Assembly: GCF_010015445.1 (NCBI RefSeq)
Contig: NC_053118.1
Location: forward strand, 8,059,781 to 8,123,780
Length of the DNA stretch: 64,000 nucleotides
From: Perca fluviatilis
Taxonomy: Eukaryota; Chordata; Actinopteri; Perciformes; Percidae
Direction of reading: 5' to 3'
The translations under genes were made by a program, and so were the position numbers. Shown here piece by piece: positions 1-28,978 of the stretch (position 1 is its first letter; each line of letters begins with the position of its first letter). Below the pieces are notes generated by a model that ran no database searches, was not told the DNA's origin, and worked only from the letters and a program-made list of their open reading frames with translations.

Positions 1-838
1 AGCTGGGTGTTTCCTGAGGACGCCCGACACACATCCAGGCCGTTAGCTCCTGGTTCTAACCCCTCACTCACATACTCAAAGGAAATAAAACTAATCGTAA
101 TAAACCCAGCCCCACAAATAATTGTACAGGCTGCCAGAAACCCCACCAGGCCAGAAAAATCAGCATTTACCAACTAACTTATTAAAAAGGTGCGCCAAGT
201 GATGTTGGGTGACGTCACTTCTTGTTCCAAGTATTATCAAACAAAACGGAGGTTAGCTCGCCCCTCCCTCCTCCTCCTGTCCCCCTTTCCCCCAAATCCT
301 TCTTGTCGGTTATTGGCTGGCAGGGCTTGCATGATTTCATAATCCCTGCATTGTCGTTGCAAAAAAAGTCACATATCTTAGCAGAAAGTAGAAACTTTAG
401 TAGTAGACACAAGAGCAGCCATTTTCCCCTGTTGCCATGGGAACGTTATGGAGTGACATAATTACGTGACGTGACCGTAATTGAAAAGCAGCGTGTTGGG
501 GGAATCACTTTTTTTCCCTCTTTTTCATCAAACCGCAGTTTTTGTAAGTTCCCTCAATTTTTGCAAGCTCCCGCAATTTCATTGCATAAAACTGCATAAA
601 TATCCCGCATATTCCATCGCATTTTTTAAGAAAACGTGCCGCATAATCAAGGATTTTTGCCCGCAACAATCACAAAAAACTTTGACGCCTTTGACTGGTT
701 CTATGTGAATAAAAAAAGACAGCATAATGGCAGGACATTGTGGAATCTGTGTATGGATTGTTGATCAGGGAGTCGGAGGATCGTTTTCCTCCAGTGTTGT
801 AATGTATAGTTGCTACAATATAAACAGCATGCATGCAC

Positions 839-923
<85 letters not shown>

Positions 924-934
924 GGAGGTCTGAC
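1..934 (-). other. cnot10 last-intron sequence; nothing coding seen
   Basis: Lies downstream of the exon 18 donor (934-931, GTCA on the minus strand). No continuation of the CNOT10 C-terminus (expected to follow ...LELQNG) is found in any frame. Around 540-690 there is an A/T-rich segment of the 'ccgcaatttcattgcata' type that resembles old fish DNA-transposon debris. A GT microsatellite lies next to exon 18. Confidence 0.6.
841..920 (+). repeat. (GT)40 microsatellite 14 bp from the cnot10 exon 18 donor
   Basis: Uninterrupted GT dinucleotides on the plus strand, which is CA on the cnot10 transcript. It begins about 14 nt downstream of the exon 18 5' splice site. CA repeats next to 5' splice sites are known hnRNP L targets. 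Confidence 0.95.
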
Positions 935-17766
<16,832 letters not shown>

Positions 17767-17997
17767 TTCTTGGCCTTTTCAAGGACAGTTAGAAACCCTT
17801 TATTTGTAGTTAATATTAGATACGATTAAATTCCGTTGACTGGCGGAGGAAACGTTACAATTGTACGTGAATACTTAATGTCCAGTGTTGCACACATAAG
17901 ATGGCTATAACGTTAGCTGAAATCTGTCCGCTCCGCTCTAAACAGATTCTTCTTCTAGTCGTCTGTGTCAGTGTGCAACCAACGCGTTATTTCACAA
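17767..17997 (-). promoter_or_regulatory. cnot10 5' untranslated and promoter region
   Basis: Sequence immediately upstream of the cnot10 ATG on the minus strand. No TATA box at a convincing distance is visible. The stretch lacks recognisable transposons until the duplicated calhm6 block begins near 17998, so the cnot10 promoter abuts the duplication edge. The transcription start cannot be placed from sequence alone. Confidence 0.4.
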
Positions 17998-18502
17998 CGC
18001 CGCCCCCTGCTGCCATGGACACGCCAGGAAATACAAGACGGGTTTAATCAGTTACTGGAAAAGAGCTTTTTGGATCATCACATCACATCACATCACATAT
18101 CATCACAACACATTAAACACGGTTCAATAACAGTTTTTCCCTGCCAGTCAGACTGATGGCAAAAACAAAATAAAACACTGAACAATTCACTGTGATTAAA
18201 TGTGCAATAATCCTCACTACTAAACTCTACTGTGAAAAACCACTGTGCAATATTTGCAATATTTATTCTAATGACAAATGCAATATCCCCCATAGTTGTC
18301 ACAGACCCATTACCCTTAGGACAGTGTTTATAACCTGTATTTATTATTTCTACTCTAACAGTCAGATTTTTTCTTCTTTTTGGTATGTTTACAAGCTCCT
18401 GGTTTACAGTAGTACTGACACTCCACTTAAGTATTCATAATTTATTATATTTTTTGCAGTTTTTTGTATAGTATCTAAGCTTATTTTATTTTATTTTCAA
18501 TT

Positions 18503-19327
18503 TGTGACGGGGCGCATGGCTGCCGTCACGGTAGCGATGCGCTACCTGTTTTAATCTCAAAGACTGAGTGAAGAATGTTGCTTGTACATGTTTGTTTGAC
18601 GGTCTATGTCCGGTTATTTATACTGGTTTTATATTGTCTGTCATTTATCGAATTCCCTGTATTAATCCCGTAGTCAGCTATTGCTGCGGTGATTTACTAT
18701 TTGATAGGCCTAGCTAAATGTATTTATCATAGTTTATTGTTTAAAAGCTATAGATTGTCACAAACATGACTTGTGGTGTATTATATTTTACAGCCAACAA
18801 GATACCTTGTGGCTGTGGTTAATGGTAATACTTATTGTATAAATTATATGTTGTATCTATTTAGATTGTTGTATATTTATGTGTGCTGTATGAAGCCATT
18901 ACGGCCTAATCACCTGAGCCACCCCTGAGTTTTACAAGTTGGTATGTTCCAATTTGAGGGGTGGCGTCAGGCTATATAGGGTGGCCATGTGTTTGCTCAG
19001 GGGGACAGAGCTGGAGTATACGTGAAGGTAGTAGGCCATAAGTCTGCTGGAGGATCTCCACGTTAAACCTGATTTAAGGTCTACTAGCGAATAGTGGTGT
19101 ATTTATACTTTTGATTGTTTTGACTTAAGTCAATTTGAATTTTATCTTTTTTTGAAAGTGCTTTTTAGTTACTTTCCTTAATTTTGTTAATTCTTTCTAT
19201 TGTCATTTTTTCTTATGGGCCTTAATTGGGTCATTGATAATAAAACCCATAATTTTTTCACATCACCTTTGCCTCACCCTGAGTGTTAATACCTGCTCAA
19301 GGCTACTCTCCGCATCTACCCTCAACA
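18503..19327 (+). mobile_element. Solo LTR of an LTR retroelement
   Basis: Begins TGTGACGGGG and ends CTCAACA, with exact 5-bp duplications caatt on both sides (18498-18502 and 19328-19332). TATA-like ctatatagg lies near 18972 and AATAAAA near 19239, an order consistent with U3-R-U5. No internal coding region is present. It sits at the 3' tail of the L2 LINE. Confidence 0.7.
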
Positions 19328-19332
19328 CAATT

Positions 19333-22300
19333 CAATTCAATTTTATTTATAGTATCAAATCATAACAAGAGTTATCTCAGGCAGTGTCTGCCTCCAGAAC
19401 CCAGACCGGGAGCTGGTTCCACAGGAGAGGAGGAGAGCCTGATAGCTAAAGGCTCCCATTCTACTTTTAGAGACTCTAGGAACCACAAGTAACTCTGCAT
19501 TCTGGGAGCGCAGTGCTCTAATGGGACAATAAGGTACTAGGAGCTCTTAAAAATATGATGGTGCTACCATTTAGAGCTTTGTAGGTCAGGAGAAGGATTT
19601 TAAATTCAATCCTGGATTTTACAGGAAGCCAATGCCGAGAAGCTAATACAGGAGAAATATGATCTCTTTTCTTAGTTCTTGATCAGATCAGATCTGATCT
19701 TGGATCAGCTGGAGAGTCTTAAGGGACTTCTTTGAGCAACCTGATAGTAAGGAATTACAATAGTCCAGCCTGAAAGTAACAAAGGCATGGTCTAGCTTTT
19801 CAGCATTATTTTGAGACAGGATGTGCCTAATTTTGCCTAAAAAAGGTTGTTCTTGAGGTTTGTTTTAAGTGGGCGTTAAAGGATATATCCTAATCAACAA
19901 AATTACTCCTAGATTTCTGACAATAGTGCTGGAGGCTAGGGCAATGCCATCCAGAGTAGCTATATCTTGAGATGTATGAGGTTCGGAGGTGTTTAGGGCC
20001 CAGCACAATAACCTTGGTTTTGTCTGAGTTTAACATCAGAAAATTAAAGGTCATCCATGATTTTATATCTTTAATGTATGCTTGAAGTTTGGCTAACTGA
20101 CTGGTTTCGTCTGTCTTGATTGATAGGTATAATTGGGTGTCATCCGCGTAACAGTGAAAGTTAATTGAGTGTTTCCTAATGATATTGCCTAGAGGAAGCA
20201 TACAGTACAGGCCAAAAGTTTGGACACACCTTCTCATTCAATGTGTTTTCTTCATAGTTTTGATGCCTTCAGTGAGAATCTACAATGTAAATAGTCATGA
20301 AAATAAAAAGGAAACGCATTGAATGAGAAGGTATGTCCAAACTTTTGGCCTGTACTGTATATAAGGTGAATTGAATTGGTCCAAGCACTGAGCCTTGTGG
20401 AATGCTATGGCTAACTTTAGTGTGCCTGGAGGATTCATCGTTAACCTTAACAAATTGAGATTGATCAGATAAATAGGATTTAAACCAGCTTAGTGCGATT
20501 CCTTTAATGCCAACTAAATGTTCCAGTCTCTGTAACAGGATGGTATGGTCAATTAGTGTCGAATAAGCACTAAGATTTAGTAAGACACGTACGGAGACAA
20601 GTCCTTTGTCTGAAGCAGTTAGAAGGTCGTTAGTCATTTTCACCAGTGCCGTCTCTGCGCTATGATACATTCTAAATCCTGACTGAAAGTCCTCAAATAA
20701 ACTATTGCTATGTAGAAACTCACATAACCGATTAGCGACTACCTTCTCAAGGATCTTGGAGAGAAAGGTTAGATATAGGTCTACAGTTGGCTAAGACCTC
20801 AGGATCGAGGGTGGGTTTTCTTAGAAGAGTTTTATCACAGCTACTTTAAGACTGCATTACACAACCTGTTAATAGACATATTGATCATATCTAGTGTTAA
20901 CCACAGGTAACACTTCTTTATGTAGCCTCATTGGGATGGGGTCTAAGAGACAGGTAGATGGCTTAGCTGAAGAGACCTTTAACATTAATTGTTGAAGGTC
21001 TATAGGATAAAAGCAGTCTAAGTATATGTCAGGTCTTGTCGTTCTTTCTAGTGGTCCTGCGTTTAAAGGTAAACCGTTAGAAGTTGAGGGCATGAGGTGA
21101 TGCATTTTATCTCTAATGGTTATAATTTTATCATTAAAAAAGCTCATGAAGTCGTCACTAGTCAGAGCCATAGGAATACGTGGCTCAATAGAGCTGTGAC
21201 TCTCTGTCAGCCTGGATACAGTGCTGAAAAGAAACCTTGGGTTTCTCTTATTTTCTTCTATTAGTGATGAGTAATACAGTCTGATCTGGCATTTCTTAGG
21301 GCCTTCCTATAGGTTTTCAGACTGTCTTGCCAATCTAAACGAGATTCTTCCAGATTGGTGGAACGCCATTTACTTTCAAGTTTTCGCAAGGTTTGTTTTA
21401 ATTTGCGAGTTTGGGAGTTATACCAAGGTGCTAGTTTCCTTTGCTTCATCATCTTCTTTTTGAGAGGAGCAACAGAGTCTAAAGTCGTCCGTAGTGAGGC
21501 CGTAGCACCGTCTACAAAATTATCAATTTGGGAGGGACTAAAGTTAACATAAGAATCTTCTGTTATATTAAGGCACGGCATTGAGTTAAATGCTGTTGGA
21601 ATATCTTCCTTAAATTTAGCTATAGCACTGTCAGATAGGCATCTAGTGTAGAAGCTTTTATCTAATTTCATATAATCGGGTAGGAATTCGGAAGTTATTA
21701 AAGAATGGTCTGATAATAAAAGATTCTGTGGAAATACTATTAGATCTTCAATTTCGATGCTATATGCCAGCACAAGGTCGAGGGTGTGGACTTATGCACA
21801 CTCTGACTGAAACCAATTGAATCTAGTAGTGAGTTGAAAGCAATACTAAGGCTATTGCTGTCAACGTCCACATGGGCATTAAAATCACCTACAACAAGTA
21901 CTTTGTCTGATTTAAGGACTACGCATGATAAAAACTCAGAGAATTCAGATAAAAATTCAGAATACGGACCTGGAGCTCGGTAAACAACAGCAAATATAAT
22001 TGGCTGTAATGTTTTCCATGTTGGATGTTGAAGATTAAGAGCAAGACTTTTAAACAACGTATAATTTAGTTTAGATTTAGGATTAATTAACAGGCATGAA
22101 TCAAAGGTGGCTGCAACTCCCCCTCCTTGGCCTGAGCCTCTAGGAATTTGAGTATTAATATGACTGGGAGGAGTGGCTTTATTTAGACTAACATTCTTCA
22201 TGGCCCAGCCAGGTTTCAGTAAGACAGAATAGATCAATTTGATTATCTGATATCAAATAGTTTACTAGTACTGCTTTAGAAGACAGAGATCTAATATTTA

Positions 22301-22588
22301 ATAGTCCACATCTAATTTTCCTATTATGTTCTATCATTGCAGTGGTAGTTTTAATTCCAATTAGGTTGTTAAGTATAGCTCTTCTTTTGTTTACCTTTGA
22401 TTTAACTGATTTGAGTCGGGGGACAGACACCGTGGTTATGGGACTATGAGTGGGCGACTGCTCCAACGGAAGCACAGAAGCGCGTAGCACTGCACCTCTG
22501 ATTAGGCTACTGATTTCAACCTTGTGTTAGTTTATGACCGATAATAGACTCGGTCACATTTCTTGATATGAGAGCGGCTCCGTTTAAA
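19333..22588 (-). mobile_element. Near full-length, decayed L2-like LINE
   Basis: Read on the minus strand: an endonuclease part (22490-21740) with [24 protein letters not shown] and VVGDFNAHVD; a linker (21773-21261); and an RT part (20670-19890) with VSHSIPQGSVLGP and the YADD core. A C-terminal remnant LLWNQLPVWV and a 3' tail of repeated 'attgaa' units sit at the left end. Several frameshifts and stops break the frame, so it is dead. The RT part is cut by a MITE at 20203-20357. Inserted in block A only; block B has the empty site. Confidence 0.85.
20203..20357. mobile_element. Tc1/mariner-type MITE, 155 bp, TA target
   Basis: Perfect-looking terminal inverted repeats beginning cagtacaggccaaaagtttg, flanked by TA (20201-20202, 20358-20359). 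It matches the ends of a very common fish Tc1 family and is an internal-deletion derivative with no transposase. Nested in the L2 RT domain. Confidence 0.9.
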
Positions 22589-22882
22589 TTGTGTAAATAC
22601 ATCTTTTTCTATTTTTGTTTGTGTGCTTTTCTTTGCCCTTAACTATTTTTTACTTGACTCAAAGAGCCTGCACAATAGGCTAATTCCTATGTTTGGTTTA
22701 TGCACAAATGGCAAATACAAATCTTGAATAGGACTATGCATTTTTTCAATTGACAATTTAATATGCAAAGTGACAATGCAATCTTCAATTCAATTTAAAT
22801 AAAAAAAATAAAAACACCTTTGATGGTAAACCCATCAATCAAGCACTGTAAAAGGCAACAGGTGAACAAAAATGGAAGTCAA

Positions 22883-23690
22883 TGGCCCTCATTTATCAAC
22901 CTAACGTAGAAACCAGCGCAGATATGAGCGCAGAAATCATCTGACGACAGGCTTCACGTGTGATTCATGAAACGCTCGTATCACACCAATCAGGCTGTAG
23001 AAAGAATGCGGAATGAAAAGAGATCACTGATGCGGTCAACAGTGTTGCCGTAGTAAATCGGACTCCAGCTGAAGTTTATTTAATTTATACCCCCTTGACA
23101 TATGTATGCTATAGTCCTAATAGTAATATACAGGCTTATATTGTAATCTCTTAGGCCTACATGGTGTACCTATATTTAAATAAACACACAGTAGCGGAGT
23201 TTATGCAGTGTCTTTTATTTTAGCCTACTCGTGTTTTTTTTCATGAGTCAGAACGAGGCAACGGCTGAGGGACAGTGCGTGTTTTTCTGGCATGTATAGT
23301 AGGGTCCCCCCCCCCCCCGCTGATGCAAGACAGAGCCATCTGCCCTTAATCAATCCGCTGGAGCGCTCCACCGTGGCCCGTGCGCGTACGTGTGCACTGT
23401 TGTACCGGCTCATAGAGGTCTTCTAAAAGAGCCAGATCTACCATTGCTGATAAGTGATCAACAGATGACTTCTCCTTCTCCTGTTAAACTGAGTATATGC
23501 TGCACCGCAAGGCCACGCTGACTCGGAAACTTACGTACACGAGTTCAGACCAGACGTGAGATTTTATCGCAGCCTACGCTCACGTTCAAATTGATAAATG
23601 CCGAGCTTTGCGGAGGAATCTGCGCACGCCCGTCCTACGCCTGTTTTAGGTCGTAGGCCTACGCACGTTTCATAAATGAGAGCGTGTCTT
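22883..23690. mobile_element. Harbinger-like MITE upstream of calhm6a
   Basis: Left end ggccctcatttatcaac and right end 'ttcataaatgagagc' form imperfect inverted repeats of the same 'tcatttataaa' style as the elements at 25832-28317. A C run lies at 23307-23318. Absent from the matching place in block B. Confidence 0.55.
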
Positions 23691-24108
23691 CACAAGTGTT
23701 TTTGCTGTGCTTATGTAGGTTACTATAGGCCTATATTTACAGAGAAGGGAATTACATTTTATAAATTAGATTAAATGCATAGCGCCAGCATTGTCCTGTC
23801 TTATCCTGTAGCTAGACTAGGTTAGTGACGGTTTATAACTGGACCATACTCATCATTTACATTTAGAGGTCCTGATCTCATAATTAACATAATACATAAT
23901 TATGAGATAATGTGTCTCATTTATTGTGTAGGAATGCAATGCGCTTCCATACACTTACAGGTGTGTCCTCTATCTATTGAGCGTAACTAGGCTACAGCCT
24001 GCATAAATACATCTTGGTGAGCAGGTTAGGTTTTGGGTTACACCTGTGGGGGCTGGTTTGGGGTTTCGAGGGGGCAGGCTCGTGACGACAGACAGACACA
24101 AAAAGGTG

Positions 24109-24120
24109 GAAGTGAAAGTG
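24109..24120 (+). promoter_or_regulatory. PRDI/IRF-type motif before calhm6a
   Basis: The 12-mer gaagtgaaagtg equals the PRDI (IRF) element described in the interferon-beta promoter. It lies 39-50 bp before the ATG, with a TATA-like gcataaata about 110 bp further upstream, so it may be in the promoter or 5' UTR. The same motif is kept in copy b. Confidence 0.5.
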
Positions 24121-24158
24121 TAAGTGTCAGTCGCTCTCTCACACAGTAGTTAGAGAAG

Positions 24159-27100
24159 ATGGAGAAGTTTAAGATGGTTCTGGACATCGCTACCAAGCAG
24201 AACAGCCTCGGGTTCGGGGCGGTCGCCCTGGTGACAGCGGGCGGGGAGCAGTTCTTCTCCGTGGCGATGTTCTCTTGTCCCTGCAATGACCTGAACTTCG
24301 TCTACGGCATGGTGTTCCTGCTGGTGCCCGCCCTGGCTCTCCTGCTGCTGGGTTACATCCTGAGTAAGAAGACGTGGAAGACGCTGACGGGTGTGTGCCA
24401 GCGCCGGGCCGCGCTGTGCCGCTGGAGGAGACTGACCGTCATCTGCACGGCCCTCTTCCAGGTGAGCAGCACCGCGCTGGTGGCGCCTGCCAGCTGGATC
24501 GCTGTGGCTCTGATCAACGGGAAATTCTATGAGTGTGCGATGACCGGGACCAATGTGACCGCTTACAACAAGTACCTGTGTGGAGAGAAGGGCTCCCGGC
24601 TCCAGTGTCAGCAGGAGCTGTACAGGCTGCCCTGCGGGACAGGCATCAGTGTCCCGCAGCTGGACAGGCAGGATGTCCTGCTCACCCTGAAAGCTCAGTC
24701 TCAGGTCAGTGCTGCTTAACCCGTTTAACTAACAAAGTAGTTCAAACCATTGGACCGTTCTCACCTGGATCAATAGAAACACAACCTAGTCTTCCTTGGC
24801 TGAAGAGGTGCCAGTGGGCAAATGACAATAACGAAAAGAATAGCCTACAGTAGCATAAATATAATCCGTCAGAATTTATTATCAAAACTCCGTCCATGCC
24901 ACGGTCTGTTATAATAATTCTGTTGTAGAGCAGACCGCAGGTGATTGACCAATCAGAATCAAGTATTCAACAAGGCCGTGTAATAACTTGCTGTTGTAGT
25001 AGACTATTTCATTTTGGTTAAATGTTGTGTTCTGTTAAGAAAGAGTGGTCCCCTTAGGATGCAAGACACATTTCAGAAAAATAATTTTCATAAAGTCAAA
25101 TCAATACCAAATCAAGTTGTGTTAAAGATGCAGTAGGTAAGACTTCTAAAACTAACTTTCTGTCACATTTGCTGAAACTGACCCTATGTTCCAGTAGAAC
25201 TACATGAAGCAGGTCATTTGAAAAAAAAACTGGCAAAAATCCACAGCTCCCTGTTCAGATGCACCAATAACTGCGTGTCAGTCACTGCTCATGCACACAC
25301 ATTCATTCTCCCTTGTGGGGGGAGGGGCTTAGGAGACAGTTTTGGGCTTTAGCGGAAAGGGGGGAGGGACTGAGAAGTTGGCGATGTAAATTTTTTTTGG
25401 CTAAGTCCTGGATCTTTGCAGCAGCTTTAAGAGTGTGACAGCATCACATGCATCATCCTTTTACAGTCTGGTATCATGCATAAAAAAGTCTGTTTGATCC
25501 GGAAATAGCATGAGAAAAAAACAGATGGGTTCATTTTTTTATTTAACTCAGAGGAAGTTGCTGGCCCCAGATCACATATTTGAAGAAAAAAACTAATAGT
25601 ACAGGAACTGATTCAAAGACTAATTCAGAGCCATCTTTTATAATAACCACCCATTGTTTATTTAAACTTGAAGATCTCTTTATGCAATTTCTGTCAAATG
25701 AATATCTTTAATGTTATCAAATCACTGAGTGAGGTGGCTTTTGTGTGCAAAAGTCATGTTTCAGATTCAGATCTGAGAGAAAAAAAAAACACTTGCTGTA
25801 GTCAGGGACATTGACCACAGGACAGAGACCTGGGGCCTCATTTATAAAACCTGTTACGCAAGACAAAGTTGCGTGAAGCAGGGTGAAATTTGTCGTTGCA
25901 ATATTCCTCGCAATAGTCGGGATTTATAAAAAATTTCCATGCGTAAAAATGTTCCCTGTTTTCCGCAACCTTTTGACCACACGTGTGATCATGCGTAATG
26001 CTCCCAAGGTTTTGTAGACTGCGTTTTAGTGAACTCCGATGGTATTCCCGTTTTCCGAACCTAGAACCTAAGAAATAAGCACCAATAATGATCCAAAATC
26101 TTGTTTCTATTTTTTACCTTTTTAATAATTGAATTTCCTTGTTTTCTCACAAAAAAACCAAAATGATCATATGATAAATGTGATCTCTAAATGGCAAATA
26201 TGAACCATAAATGATGTATGTATCATTGGTAATTGAGCGAAATCTGTTACTTTACATTATTAAGTTTGTGTAAAAAAAATATGAACACCACACAAGGGTT
26301 AAGGCTTCCAAACAGGATTTTGTTTCGACGTTCTATAGGAGCACATCGATCTCACAATCACTGAATCGGGTTTTTTTCCCCATTTTTACGTTTCGTGACT
26401 GGTGATCAAGGGCTCCTTTCAAGGCTGGAATATTCATTGATTGATCAACATGGACCTTATTAGGACAAATATGGGACAACCTTGGGAGGAGCGTGAGGCT
26501 CGTGCAGGACCGCATAAGGTAACGCACGTCCGTATTTATAACGAGAAGAGTGCGTACCGTTGTGCGCTGCAAGGTGTTATAAATCAGAATATTGTTTTTG
26601 CGTACGGAATTCTGACTTTTTTGCACACGAAATCTTTCAGAATAGAATCTACGCTAGTTTTATAAATGAGGCCCCTGGGGTCTCATTTATAAACGTGGCG
26701 TACGCACAAAACGGGGCTGAAAATGTGCGTACGCCACTTCCCATGCAAAGGTTGTGATTTACTGTATAAAAAACAAACTTGACGGGAGAATGTGCGGTCC
26801 TCCACGCAAATTCTGACCCATGCGTACGCACATTTTGGAGACAAAATAGGAATTGGCGATGCAGATGTTGAGGTGGTGAACTGAAGTCAGACTGCAGAAA
26901 GTAAATTATTTTTAAGATTACTCGTAACATTTTCTAGTATTGATGCCTCACGCACATTCTTTCACTCCATATCATCCACGTTACCATGAAGATGAAATCC
27001 AGCAGTGTTATTTGCGCTTGTACGGAGTGATACTTGTTCCATAAACACCTCCAACTCAAATCTTAAATAAAAATGTGTTCTTAATATTTAGTCGGCGCTG

Positions 27101-28978
27101 TCTCGCCGTCACATTGTCCGCTACGGAGCGCAGGAGGAGGAGATGGCCCGACTGCATGGAATACAGGATAGCATCACATACCCTAGCATCAGATAGCTGC
27201 AGAACACAGTGTAAATAACTAAATACCTGTCTTTAAAACTGTGCATATATCATCAAATGTCAAAGTCTGAAAATACAGCCGTTAAGCTCTCGCGCAATCT
27301 TAATATCCTCGTTATCGGTCCAAACTTTAATAGTGTTTGTGACAAAACCTGCATGAAGAAAAGTGTGTTTGCCTATTACACTTTATTTCATCTTCAAATT
27401 GTATCTCAGGGTGGGGGATACCACTAGTTGATGCTGTGATGGCAAGGTGTTAACAATCACAAATTGTTGTAAACATATAAATACCCGTGCGTAATGCTGT
27501 ATGATGGCACTGCTGGCCCTGCAGGAGGACTACGCTAATGGAAGAATCAGGAGAAAAAGAGACTTCGGGGACCATGACGATGACTGGCTAATATGCCGAT
27601 TTAGATTTTCTAAAGCTGAGCTCTTGGATCTATGTACTGAATTGGGTCCAGTAGAGAGGGAAACGCGCCGGAACCGTCCCGGTCCAAATACAGGTCCTCG
27701 CCACTTCTGCCGGAAACTGGCTCTATCCAGAGGGAAATGTCAGACAGATAAGCGTTTAAAAAAAAAAAATATTATATATAATCTTCAACTTTATCACTAA
27801 GGCTTGTTTGGATATAATATATAGTTCTGTTAAATCTTATCATATAGGTCTGGTATATTGAAGCTGTCCCCAAGTGCCGTAATACCTGCCGTTTTGGACG
27901 TATTATTAATACATGTAGTTATAGATCATGTTTCCCTACACTGTGCAAGAACAGGCCAAAATTATAATTCAATTTGCAGCAATTCCTGAACGTCTGAGAA
28001 ATTTTTTGCTTTTTCTCCGCCAGTCATCATGATTCGTTGTAACAACTGCCAGTGTCATTCATATACTGATCAGCATTCACGAGGTGCTTTGCATGGACTA
28101 TTTATGATTAAAAATGGGCGTGCACAGGGCGAGATAAGAGGCTGATCCACGTACGCATGCTTGTAGGTGATCCCTGATTTATAAAGGGAACATTGCTTAC
28201 AGGTGTGCGTACACACGGTTTTATAAATCTGACTTTTTTTCAGCAAACGCCATTTTGGGCTTTTGGGCGTACGTACACTTTTAGTAGGATCCTACGCACA
28301 GTTTTATAAATGAAACCCCTGTTGTACATTTAGACCATTTCTTGTTACTTTTTGTTGTCAGTTGGAGCCATTGGCTGCATAAAACATTGCTCTCGTTTTT
28401 TTATCCTTTCGTTTCACCTATTAATGTGTGACAAATGTCTATGTGGCTTTCTCTATCCCTGATTCTAAATCCATACTGTGTGACCACAGGTTCTGGGTTG
28501 GCTGCTCGTCGCCTCTATCATGTTGTCCAGTCTGCTGCTGACCTGTGTGGCTCGGTGCACCTCCCCCATCAGTTACCTGCAGATCCGCTTTTGGAGAGAC
28601 TATGTCCATGAAGAGAGCAGCCTGATGGATTCATATACCACCAAACACGCCAAACAGCTCGCTGAGAGGAACGTGAAGAGCTTCTTCAACAAGACACCGT
28701 CCGAAGAAATCATCACCCCTTCCAACAAGGACTGGGAGAAGATCTCCTCCCTCTACACGTTCAGCACCAAAGACAACTACTACAGCACCTTGCACCGGGC
28801 GGTGGAGGACTGTCAGGAGGTCGACAACGGGATGATAAGGTTGACTTCGGTCAAGTCAAATGAGCCTGTTGACCCCAACCCTTTGGTTCTTGGTTTTGTT
28901 ATGATGGCTCGGTGTGACAAGATTTTTCAGCATCAAAGGATGTCTGAGTTAGGGTTAGAGCAGTTTGCTGATACATGA
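24159..28978 (+). CDS. calhm6: Calcium homeostasis modulator 6-like, copy a
   Basis: Large-pore plasma-membrane channel subunit of the CALHM family; mammalian CALHM6 (FAM26F/INAM) is interferon-linked (established). Exon 1 is 24159-24704 (182 codons, donor gtcagt) and exon 2 is 28490-28978, a predicted 344 aa. It begins MEKFKMVLD; the CPC motif of extracellular loop 1 is at residues 40-42. Four hydrophobic segments are at about 18-38, 47-68, 93-117 and 185-207. Loop-2 cysteines are at 126, 141, 150 and 159, with a possible N-glycan site NVT at 132. Exon 2 starts VLGWLL, as in human CALHM6. The C-terminal tail is frameshifted relative to copy b: after VLGFV the frame shifts and the protein gains about 20 residues. 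The intron (3.8 kb) carries a TTAA MITE and two Harbinger elements. Confidence 0.93.
25126..25426. mobile_element. TTAA-flanked MITE in calhm6a intron, 301 bp
   Basis: TTAA at 25122-25125 and 25427-25430. The orphan block has the empty site 'gtgttaagagtg' near 43865. The ends (agatgcagtagg and the complement agctgctgcaaag) are short imperfect inverted repeats. Confidence 0.8.
25832..26673. mobile_element. Harbinger-type element 1, 842 bp
   Basis: Ends ggggcctcatttataaaac and ttttataaatgaggcc, flanked by CCT (25829-25831, 26674-26676). Non-coding. The orphan block keeps the empty site gacctgttgtac at 44300. Confidence 0.8.
26677..28317. mobile_element. Harbinger-type element 2, 1641 bp, with transposase remnant
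   Basis: Ends ggggtctcatttataaac and ttttataaatgaaacc, flanked by CCT (26674-26676, 28318-28320). Joined head to tail to element 1 through a single shared CCT. Carries an N-terminal transposase-like ORF at 27501-27800, but the rest of the enzyme is missing. Confidence 0.8.
27501..27800 (+). pseudogene. Partial PIF/Harbinger transposase N-terminus
   Basis: The 99-aa frame contains DDDWLICRFRFSKAELLDLC and a downstream NRPGPNTGPRH-type stretch. This resembles the start of HARBI1-like proteins (F-R-F/L-S-K-E, then a basic S/T-P region). No DDE catalytic domain follows, as the sequence turns AT-rich. Inferred internal deletion. Confidence 0.5.

Noticed and set aside
1..934. Missing last exon of cnot10 within the window
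   Set aside because: I looked for the expected C-terminal continuation after LELQNG on the minus strand and found none, so it lies outside the window.
24533..24853. 106-aa overlapping frame in calhm6a (and 32403-32723)
   Set aside because: Alternate-frame shadow of exon 1 that runs over the true donor.
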